Assembly: GCA_964449275.1 (NCBI GenBank)
Contig: CAYVAM010000015.1
Location: 1-38,601, forward strand
Reading direction: 5' to 3'
DNA: 38,601 nt
From: JAUVZF01 sp964449275
GTDB lineage: Bacteria; Planctomycetota; Phycisphaerae; FEN-1346
The notes beneath the pieces are model-generated. The model saw nothing but the letters and a program-made list of their open reading frames with translations, was not told where the DNA came from and made no database searches. Below are positions 16,057-22,894 of this stretch, piece after piece; position 1 is the stretch's first letter, and every line of letters starts with the position of its first letter. The translations under genes and the position numbers were made by a program.

Positions 16057-17550
16057 ATGGTGCCGTCATCACATCCCGTCCGCTGTGTGGTTGTCCTGGC
16101 CTGCGCGGCAGCCTGTTTTGCCGGCGTGCACCTCACGCCGGCCCGCGCGGCGGAACCGGCGCCCGAGAGCGCGTTTGCCGTTATCGCGATGGTCTCGACA
16201 CCGGCGCCGGCCGGGAACGCGGCAGGGGCGCCCGCTCGCGCAAAGTACCTGGTGCTGGACAGCCGGATAATCGACACGACGGACAACGCCCGCCTCGCCG
16301 TCGGCACGGTAACGAAGCACCCCGCCAATCCCCTGTTCCGCGAGGACAAGCCCTGGGAGCCGCGCTTCGACAACCTGTATGCGAACGTCCTGTATGACGA
16401 GCAGGACAAGCGCTACAAGTGCTGGTACAGCCCGTTCATCGTGGACAAGGCGGTAAGCGAGACGCCGCGCGTGAAGCGTTCGCAGGTGCCCTACCGGCCG
16501 CGCGGACGCGAGATGGGCGTGTGCTTCGCCGTCTCAAAGGACGGGCTGACATGGCGGAAGCCCGAACTGGGACTCGTCGAGTTCGACGGCAGCGAGGCGA
16601 ACAACCTGGTCGTGCGCGGCCCGCACGGCACGGGCATCTTCAAGGACCTCCGTGACGCCGATCCGGCCCGGCGCTACAAGATGTTCTACAAAGGGCGCGG
16701 CGTGTGCGTGCGTTTCTCGGCGGACGGCCTGCGCTGGGGCCCGGAGGTTCCCTGCCCGCAGATCGGTGCACGCGCAGACACCCATAACAACGCCTTTTGG
16801 TGTCCGGAGCGGGGCAAGTACGTCGGCATAACCCGCCTGTGGAAGGGCCAACGGATCGTCGGGCGAACGGAGAGCCCCGACTTCCGGCAATGGACGAAAG
16901 CGGTCGAAGTCCTGCGCGGCGACGAGGAGAACCAGACCTATGCGATGCCCGTCTTTCGCTATGCCGACCTGTACCTGGGCCTCGTGATGGTCTTCCGTCC
17001 GCGGCCGAACCGCGTGCACTGCGAACTGGCATGGAGCCCGGACACGGTAACCTGGCATCGCATCGACAAGGGCACGCCGCTGATCCCCAACTCGCAGAAG
17101 AAGGGAGATTACGACTGGGGCTGCGTCTACGCGGCGGCTTATCCCGTGTGTCGTGACCGCGAGATCCGCCTCTACTACGGCGCGTCCAACGGCACGCACA
17201 ACGGCTGGCGCGACGGGTTCCTTGCTCTCGCCACGTTGCGGCCGGACGGCTTCGCCGGCTACGAGCCCATCGACGCGGCCAAGCCCGCCACCGTGGTGAC
17301 CCGACCCGTCGTGTGCTCCGGCAAGACGCTGCGGATCACCGCCGACGCCCGGGGCGGCTCGGTCGGCGTGACGGTGCTCGACGCCGACGGCAAAACCACG
17401 ACGGCCGGCCGGCCGATCATCGACGACGTGACCGGCGCGCCCGTGACGCTTCGAGGCGGCGCCGATCTGTCGAAACTCCACGGCAGCCGTGTCCGGCTGA
17501 AGTTCGAACTGACGAAGGCAAAACTCTATGCCTTCGCCCTGGGCCAGTGA
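16057..17550 (+). CDS. Exported GH43/GH32-like five-bladed propeller glycosidase candidate
   Basis: The 497-residue protein has a signal peptide (PVRCVVVLACAAACFAGVHLTPARAAE). The middle (about 75-430) has repeated propeller-type strands: YKCWYSPFIVD, GVCFAVSKDGLTWRKPELGLVEF, YKMFYKGRGVCVRFSADGLRW and WCPERGKYVGITRLW. These are typical of the furanosidase superfamily related to GH32/GH43/GH68. I cannot place the three catalytic acids with certainty. A small beta domain closes the C-terminus (TLRITADARGGSVGVTVLDADG), as in GH32-type enzymes. The start is ambiguous: ATG 16057 sits very close to AAAGGAG, while GTG at 16060 has better spacing. The preceding 15832-16056 gap shows no clear gene. 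Confidence 0.75.
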   Translation: MVPSSHPVRCVVVLACAAACFAGVHLTPARAAEPAPESAFAVIAMVSTPAPAGNAAGAPARAKYLVLDSRIIDTTDNARLAVGTVTKHPANPLFREDKPWEPRFDNLYANVLYDEQDKRYKCWYSPFIVDKAVSETPRVKRSQVPYRPRGREMGVCFAVSKDGLTWRKPELGLVEFDGSEANNLVVRGPHGTGIFKDLRDADPARRYKMFYKGRGVCVRFSADGLRWGPEVPCPQIGARADTHNNAFWCPERGKYVGITRLWKGQRIVGRTESPDFRQWTKAVEVLRGDEENQTYAMPVFRYADLYLGLVMVFRPRPNRVHCELAWSPDTVTWHRIDKGTPLIPNSQKKGDYDWGCVYAAAYPVCRDREIRLYYGASNGTHNGWRDGFLALATLRPDGFAGYEPIDAAKPATVVTRPVVCSGKTLRITADARGGSVGVTVLDADGKTTTAGRPIIDDVTGAPVTLRGGADLSKLHGSRVRLKFELTKAKLYAFALGQ

Positions 17551-17572
17551 GCGCACCCGGCGGGGGATAAGG

Positions 17573-17590
17573 CACTCGCCGCGGCGAGTG
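17573..17590. terminator. 18-bp perfect palindrome after the stop codon
   Basis: CACTCGCCGCGGCGAGTG is fully self-complementary and lies 22 bp after the stop at 17550. There is no T-run. It is a candidate terminator or a protein-binding palindrome. Confidence 0.4.
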
Positions 17591-17728
17591 GCACACGGCT
17601 CGTTGACTTGGGCGCGGCCCGGAGGTTGCTTCGCCTCGTCCGGTCCCGGTGTAACGCTGGACGAGGAGGAGTCGGCGCCATACAGTGTGTGGGTCGAGTA
17701 AGTTCCACACAGGAACGGGAGGCTGACC

Positions 17729-18397
17729 ATGATAACTGTTCGGACGTTGCTTGGCGTGCTGCTTGCCGGCGCCGTCTTGCCGGCCGCGCTCGGAACCGCA
17801 GCCGCCGCCGATCCGGCGGCCGACACGGAGAAGAAAGAGGGTTTCGTGCCGATCTTCAACGGCAAGGACCTCGCGGGCTGGGAAGGCGACAAAAAGTTGT
17901 GGATCGTCGAAGACGGGATGCTCGTCGGCCGGTCGCCCGGTATCCGGTACAACGATTTCCTCGCCACCACGAAGGAGTACGGCGACTTCATCCTGCGGTT
18001 CCAGATCCGCCTGGCGCCGAACAATGCCAACAGCGGCGTCCAGTTCCGCTCGAAACGGGTGCCGAACTCGCACGAGGTCGCGGGATACCAGGCCGACGTG
18101 GGCGGCGCGTGGTGGGGCAAACTGTACGACGAGGCCCGCCGCCGCAAGGTCCTCGCCGGGCCCAAGCCGGGGACAATCAAGAAGGCCCTGAAGGTGGGCG
18201 AGTGGAACGATTACGAGGTCAAGGCCGTCGGCCCGCACATCCGGCTGAAGATCAACGGCGCGACGACCGCCGATTATACGGAACCGGACGCCAAGATAGC
18301 CCGGCGCGGCGTCATCGCCGTCCAGATCCACGGCGGCGGTCCGCTGGAGGTCCGGTTCAGGAACCTCCGCATCAAAGAGGTCAAGGCCCCGAAATGA
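17729..18397 (+). CDS. DUF1080 (3-keto-disaccharide hydrolase family) protein, copy 1
   Basis: The 222-residue protein has a signal peptide (MITVRTLLGVLLAGAVLPAALGTAAAAD) and one DUF1080 jelly roll: PIFNGKDLAGWEGDKKLWIVEDGMLVG, GDFILRFQIRLAPNNANSGVQFRSKRV, EVAGYQADVGGAWWGKLYDE, and the closing GVIAVQIHGGGPLEVRFRNLRI. The family (Pfam 3-keto-disaccharide hydrolase) is linked to cleavage of 3-keto-glycosides made by Gfo/Idh/MocA oxidoreductases. The length is normal for the single-domain form. GGGAGG precedes the ATG. The TIM-barrel gene follows after 54 bp on the same strand, a pairing that supports a shared pathway. Confidence 0.92.
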   Translation: MITVRTLLGVLLAGAVLPAALGTAAAADPAADTEKKEGFVPIFNGKDLAGWEGDKKLWIVEDGMLVGRSPGIRYNDFLATTKEYGDFILRFQIRLAPNNANSGVQFRSKRVPNSHEVAGYQADVGGAWWGKLYDEARRRKVLAGPKPGTIKKALKVGEWNDYEVKAVGPHIRLKINGATTADYTEPDAKIARRGVIAVQIHGGGPLEVRFRNLRIKEVKAPK

Positions 18398-18451
18398 CCG
18401 CAAGGTAAAGCCGCACGCGAGAGCCCCTCATTCCCAGTGGAGGATATATCC

Positions 18452-19420
18452 ATGAGGCACCACGTTACGCGGCGCACGTTTCTCGTCGGATCGGCCGCCG
18501 CGGGGGTTGGCCTCGCGGCCGCCCGCGCCGGCGGCGCTGCCGAGTTCAAGACGACGCTCAAGAAGGCCCTCATCTGCGGGAAACCAACCGAAAAGAACCT
18601 GGCGAAATTGAAGGCGGCCGGGTTCGACGGCGTCGAGACCCAGGCCGCAGACGTCTCCCCCGCCGACGCCGAGGACTGCCGCAAGACCGCCGAGAAGACC
18701 GGCATGAAGATCCACTCGGTCCTGCGCGGATGGATGCAGTTCAACAGCAAGGACCCCGACAAGGTCGAGGCCACCATCGCCAAGACCGAGACGGCCCTGC
18801 GCGCGGCCCAGGGTTACGGCGCCGGCACCATCCTGCTGGTCCCCTGCCGCATCGGCGGCGTGAAGATGCCCGATCCGTGGGAGTTCCGTCTGGAGTTCGA
18901 CGAGAAAAACGGGCACCTCACGCGCGTCGTCAAGGGAGACAACGAACCGTTCAAAGACTACATCGCCGCACACGACCACGCGACCGACACGACGATTGAG
19001 GCCGTCAAGAAACTTATCCCCGCCGCCGAGAAGACCGGCGTCGTCATCGCCATCGAGAACGTCTGGAACAACCTGTGGGTGAAGCCGGCCGTCTTCGCAC
19101 ACCTCGTCAAGTTGTGCGGCTCGAAGTGGGTGCAGGCGTACTTCGACATCGGCAACCACGTCAAGTACGCGCCGCCGGAGCAGTTTATCCGGTCGCTGGG
19201 GCCCACGATCGCCAAGTGCCACGTCAAGGACTTCAAACTGAACCCGGACTCACATGGCGGCAAGTTCTGCAACATCCGCGACGGCAGCGTCAACTGGCCC
19301 GTCGTCCGAGGCGCCCTCGACGCGGTCGGTTACAACGGGTGGATGACGATCGAGGGCAGCGGCGGCCTGTCGCTGGAAGAGAAATCGAAGCGCCTCGACC
19401 TGATTCTCGCCGGGGAATAG
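18452..19420 (+). CDS. Tat-exported sugar phosphate isomerase/epimerase-like TIM barrel
   Basis: The 322-residue protein opens with a twin-arginine signal (VTRRTFLVGSAAAGVG). Its body is an AP-endonuclease-2 type TIM barrel with the expected metal ligands: Glu in VVIAIENVWNN, Asp in AYFDIGNH, His in KCHVKDF and Glu in MTIEGSGG. Family members include sugar isomerases, epimerases and 3-keto-2-hydroxyglucal hydratases. Pairing with DUF1080 makes the last role attractive, but this is inference. Phosphorylated substrates are unlikely outside the cytosol. The ATG at 18452 is chosen because GGAGGA lies at 18439-18444; the GTG at 18437 overlaps that site. Confidence 0.9.
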   Translation: MRHHVTRRTFLVGSAAAGVGLAAARAGGAAEFKTTLKKALICGKPTEKNLAKLKAAGFDGVETQAADVSPADAEDCRKTAEKTGMKIHSVLRGWMQFNSKDPDKVEATIAKTETALRAAQGYGAGTILLVPCRIGGVKMPDPWEFRLEFDEKNGHLTRVVKGDNEPFKDYIAAHDHATDTTIEAVKKLIPAAEKTGVVIAIENVWNNLWVKPAVFAHLVKLCGSKWVQAYFDIGNHVKYAPPEQFIRSLGPTIAKCHVKDFKLNPDSHGGKFCNIRDGSVNWPVVRGALDAVGYNGWMTIEGSGGLSLEEKSKRLDLILAGE

Positions 19421-19445
19421 TGCGACAGCGCCACTTAGCCATTTT

Positions 19446-19473
19446 GCGCGGTGGGTCGGGAGACCCACCGCGC
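19446..19473. repeat. GGTC/GACC palindrome at a convergent junction
   Basis: GCGCGGTGGGTC pairs perfectly over 12 bp with GACCCACCGCGC around a GGGA loop. The arms equal those at 1778-1805; only the loop differs. It lies 25 bp after the plus-strand stop and 79 bp beyond the minus-strand MsrB stop, so it could end transcription from both sides. Confidence 0.85.
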
Positions 19474-19552
19474 TATGCCCTGCTACCGTTGAACGTGAAC
19501 TGCTCTAAACGAGCCGGCGCCAGGCACCGGACCGTGTCGGGGCGGGCGCGGC

Positions 19553-20080
19553 CTACTTGTCCGAGTCTTTGGGCTTGGGGTCGAGGTCAAGGGCCGCAGA
19601 GTTGATGCAGTACCGCAGGCCCTTCGGCGCCGGGCCGTCGTTGAAGACGTGGCCGAGGTGGGCGCCGCAGCGACGGCACTGGACCTCGGTGCGTTCCCTG
19701 CCGCCGCTGTGGTCCGGCTGCTCGTCGATGTGCTCCCCGCGGACAGGCTCGAAGAAACTCGGCCAGCCGCACCCGGCGTCGAACTTCGCGTCCGACGCGA
19801 ACAACACCTGGCCGCAGCAGACGCACCGGTACACGCCCGGCGTGGTCGTGGCCCAGTACTTGCCGGTGAACGGCGGCTCGGTGCCCTTCCGGCGCGTGAC
19901 GCGGAACTGCTCAGGTGTCAACTGCTCGCCCCACTCTTCATCGGTCTTGGTCACTTGGTATTCCTTGCGTTCGCCTGGGGTCGCCGGTGCCGTGTTCCCC
20001 GCCGGGCGCGTATCGCACCCTCCAGCCGCCGTCACAACGCCGGCGAGCAGACACAGGATTGCCGAACAAGGCGATTTCAC
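19553..20080 (-). CDS. msrB: Lipoprotein peptide-methionine (R)-S-oxide reductase MsrB
   Basis: The product is about 175 residues. A lipoprotein signal (CLLAGVVTAAGGC) leads to a single MsrB domain that repairs methionine-R-sulfoxide. Two zinc Cys pairs are present (CVCC; CRRCGAHLGHVF), together with GCGWPSFFEP and the catalytic Cys in RYCINSAAL. The N-terminal Cys is probably lipidated, placing the enzyme in the periplasm; electron donors are not visible nearby. The GTG at 20080 is preferred because GGGAGG lies 7 bases upstream and it gives a clean signal peptide; an ATG at 20095 would add five residues. It is the only minus-strand gene in the middle of the window. Confidence 0.93.
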   Translation of the reverse strand: MKSPCSAILCLLAGVVTAAGGCDTRPAGNTAPATPGERKEYQVTKTDEEWGEQLTPEQFRVTRRKGTEPPFTGKYWATTTPGVYRCVCCGQVLFASDAKFDAGCGWPSFFEPVRGEHIDEQPDHSGGRERTEVQCRRCGAHLGHVFNDGPAPKGLRYCINSAALDLDPKPKDSDK

Positions 20081-20298
20081 GCCATTGCCTCCCATCCCTG
20101 TTCATTCATTGTAGGGTCGCTGCTTCCGCCTAGGCAAGCCTCCGCCTTGGGCGAGGGCCGGACGGTGCGTTTTTCGGTAGAGCCGGCCGGTCCGCCGTGC
20201 GAAGATACGCACGCGGTTTTCACAAACGCCGTCGCAGCGGCGCGGCGTTCAACAGAACGGGACGGAACCCCTGGAACAGACTGTCAGGAGGCAAGCGA

Positions 20299-22680
20299 AT
20301 GAGATGTGTCACGTTGGTCCTGTTGGCGACGGCGCTGGGCGCGTCGGCACTTGCGGCCGCCGAGAAGCCGCACCGCAGACTCACGCCCGTCCCGTTTACC
20401 GACGTCAAGGTGACGGATGTCTTCTGGGGGCCGCGGATCGAAACGAACCGCACGAAGACGATCCCGCACGATTTCAAGAAGTGCGAGGACACCGGCCGCA
20501 TCTCGAACTTCGCCAAGGCCGCCGGACGCATCGAAGGCAAGTTCGAGGGCATCTACTTCAACGACAGCGACGTGTACAAGGTCATCGAGGGGGCGGCCTA
20601 CTCGCTGGCCGCCCATCCGGACCCGAAACTCGAGAAGTACCTCGACGCCCTCATCGACACGATCGCCGCCGCCCAGCAGAAGGACGGCTACCTCTTCTGC
20701 TTCTACACGCTCAAGGAGCCCGAAAAGCGGTGGACGAACCTCCGCTCGATCCACGAACTCTACTGCGCCGGGCACTTCTTCGAGGCGGCCGTGGCCCACT
20801 ACCGCGCCACCGGCAAACGGACTCTGCTCAACGTGGCCGTCCGCCTCGCGGACCTCATCGATTCCATCTTCGGACCGGACAAGCGGCACGGCGTGCCCGG
20901 GCACGAGGAGATCGAACTCGCGCTCGTCAAACTCTACGAGGTCACCGGCGAAGAGCGGTACCTGAACCTCGCGAAGTTCTTCCTCGACGAGCGCGGACGC
21001 GCCGGCGACCGCAAACTCTACGGACCCTACTCGCAAGACCACGTGCCCGTGACCGAGCAGACGGAGCCCGTGGGCCACTCCGTCCGCGCGATGTATCTGT
21101 ACTGCGGCATGGCCGACGTGGCCGCCTACACGCGCGACAAGGCCTACATCGCCGCACTCGACCAACTCTGGGCCAACACCGCCACCAGGAAGATGTACGT
21201 GACCGGCGGCGTGGGCGCCCGCCACGGCGGAGAGGCCTTCGGCGACGACTACGAACTGCCCAACCGGACGGCCTACTGCGAGACGTGCGCGGCCTGCGGC
21301 CACGCCTTCTGGAACCACCGGATGAACCTGCTGCACGCCGACGCCAGGTACGCCGACATCCTCGAGCGGGTCCTCTACAACGGGTTTCTCTCGGGCGTCT
21401 CGCTCGACGGCGAGAAGTTCTTCTACGTCAATCCGCTCGACAGCAGCGGCAAGCACCACCGGCAGGCGTGGTTCGGCTGCGCGTGCTGCCCGACGAACGT
21501 CGTCCGGACGCTGCCGTCCATCCCCGGGTACGTCTGCGCCACCGACTCCGACGGCATCTACATAAACCTGTACGTCGCGAGCACCGCGCGGGTGAAGCAC
21601 AAGGGCGGCGCCGTGACGCTCAAGCAGCAGACGCGCTACCCGTGGGACGGGGCGGTCCGCCTGACGGTCGAACCGGACAGGCCTGCGGCGTTTACCCTCG
21701 CCCTGCGCATCCCCGCCTGGTCACGCGGCGAGACGGCGACGGCCGGCCTTTACCGCATGGCCTCCATCAAGGGCGCGCCCGGCGCAAGCGTGTCCGTCAA
21801 CGGTCAGGCGGTCGGCCGGCTCGACATCCGGAAGGGCTATGCCCGCGTCACGCGCCAGTGGAAGAAGGGCGACGTCGTGACGCTGGACCTGCCGATGCCC
21901 GTCCGCCGGGTCTACGCCCACGAGAAGGTCAAGGGCGACGCCGGCCGCGTGGCCATTCAGCGCGGACCCATCGTGTACTGCCTCGAAGGCGTCGATAACG
22001 GCAAGTACGTCGGCAACCTGTACCTGCCGCCGGAGGCGAAACTCGCGGCGGAACACCGCGCCGACCTTCTCGGCGGCGTCACGGTTATCAAGGGCAAAGC
22101 GACGGTCCGCCGCGACGACGGCGACGATACACCCGCCGACTGCACGGCCGTGCCGTACTACGCCTGGGACCATCGCGAGGCGGGGCCCATGATGGTCTGG
22201 ATTCCCGAGAAGCGCGACGCGACCCGCCCCGTCCCGAAGCCGACCATCGCCTCCGAGAGCCGGGCCTCGGCGTCTCACGCGTCTCCCCCCGACGCCGCGT
22301 CCGCGATGAACGACCAGATCGAGCCGGCCAACTCGATCGACCACGGCGTCTCGCGGCTGACCTGGTGGGACCATCGCGGAACGACCGAGTGGGTCCAGTA
22401 CGATTTCGCAAAGCCCGCGAAGGTCTCCAGCGTCGAGGTGTACTGGTTCGACGACACGGGTCGCGGCGGCTGCCGCGTGCCGAAGTCGTGGCGTGTCGTG
22501 TATCGCGCGGGCGGGCAGTGGAAGCCGGTCGCCGGCGCGTCGGCCTGCGGCGTCGAGAAAGACAAGTTCAACCGCGTGACGTTCGAGGCGGTCGAGACGG
22601 ACGGCCTGCGGCTGGAGGTCGAGTTGCAACCGAAGGTCTCCGGCGGCATCCTCGAATGGCGCGTCGGTGGCGCCGAGTGA
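20299..22680 (+). CDS. GH127 (DUF1680) beta-L-arabinofuranosidase, exported
   Basis: The 793-residue protein has a signal peptide (MRCVTLVLLATALGASALAA) and an (alpha/alpha)6-type GH127 domain: FWGPRIETNR, DGYLFCFYTL, ELYCAGHFFEAAVAHYRATG, HEEIELALVKLYEVTG. The zinc/catalytic signature is complete: Glu328 and Cys330 (YCETC) and Cys396-Cys397 (CACCPTN), corresponding to the Glu/Cys set of characterised beta-L-arabinofuranosidases. The C-terminal 120 residues (WWDHRGTTEWVQYDFAKPAKVSSVEVYWFDD... split here) form a discoidin-like beta-sandwich, probably glycan-binding. The enzyme would release L-arabinofuranose outside the cytoplasm. AGGAGG precedes the ATG; the longer open frame upstream lacks a signal. 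Confidence 0.94.
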   Translation: MRCVTLVLLATALGASALAAAEKPHRRLTPVPFTDVKVTDVFWGPRIETNRTKTIPHDFKKCEDTGRISNFAKAAGRIEGKFEGIYFNDSDVYKVIEGAAYSLAAHPDPKLEKYLDALIDTIAAAQQKDGYLFCFYTLKEPEKRWTNLRSIHELYCAGHFFEAAVAHYRATGKRTLLNVAVRLADLIDSIFGPDKRHGVPGHEEIELALVKLYEVTGEERYLNLAKFFLDERGRAGDRKLYGPYSQDHVPVTEQTEPVGHSVRAMYLYCGMADVAAYTRDKAYIAALDQLWANTATRKMYVTGGVGARHGGEAFGDDYELPNRTAYCETCAACGHAFWNHRMNLLHADARYADILERVLYNGFLSGVSLDGEKFFYVNPLDSSGKHHRQAWFGCACCPTNVVRTLPSIPGYVCATDSDGIYINLYVASTARVKHKGGAVTLKQQTRYPWDGAVRLTVEPDRPAAFTLALRIPAWSRGETATAGLYRMASIKGAPGASVSVNGQAVGRLDIRKGYARVTRQWKKGDVVTLDLPMPVRRVYAHEKVKGDAGRVAIQRGPIVYCLEGVDNGKYVGNLYLPPEAKLAAEHRADLLGGVTVIKGKATVRRDDGDDTPADCTAVPYYAWDHREAGPMMVWIPEKRDATRPVPKPTIASESRASASHASPPDAASAMNDQIEPANSIDHGVSRLTWWDHRGTTEWVQYDFAKPAKVSSVEVYWFDDTGRGGCRVPKSWRVVYRAGGQWKPVAGASACGVEKDKFNRVTFEAVETDGLRLEVELQPKVSGGILEWRVGGAE

Positions 22681-22894
22681 GCCGAGTCGGGCGGTGGCAG
22701 CGTTAGCCGCCGCGCTTGCGCGGCGCGTTGACCTGGCGAAAGGAGCCACCGGCCGGGTGGCATGGCCACGCCCGCCACGGCGGGTAAACTTGCGTGGCCA
22801 TGTGTGACATCCCGCGCACCGACGCCGAGTCGGGCGGTGGCAGCGTTAGCCGCCGCGCTTGCGCGGCGCGTTGACCTGGCGAAAGGAGCCACCG
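22681..22894 (+). repeat. 71-bp perfect direct repeat with CTTG hairpins and a duplicated ribosome site
   Basis: 22681-22751 and 22824-22894 are identical (offset 143 bp). Each holds GTTAGCC, the hairpin CGCCGCG-CTTG-CGCGGCG (22708-22725 in copy 1) and GAAAGGAGCCACC. Only the second copy is followed by a start codon (22895). Between them, CATGGCCACG (22761-22770) and CGTGGCCATG (22793-22802) enclose a smaller hairpin (CCCGCC/GGCGGG) plus TAAACTTG. Confidence 0.92.
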
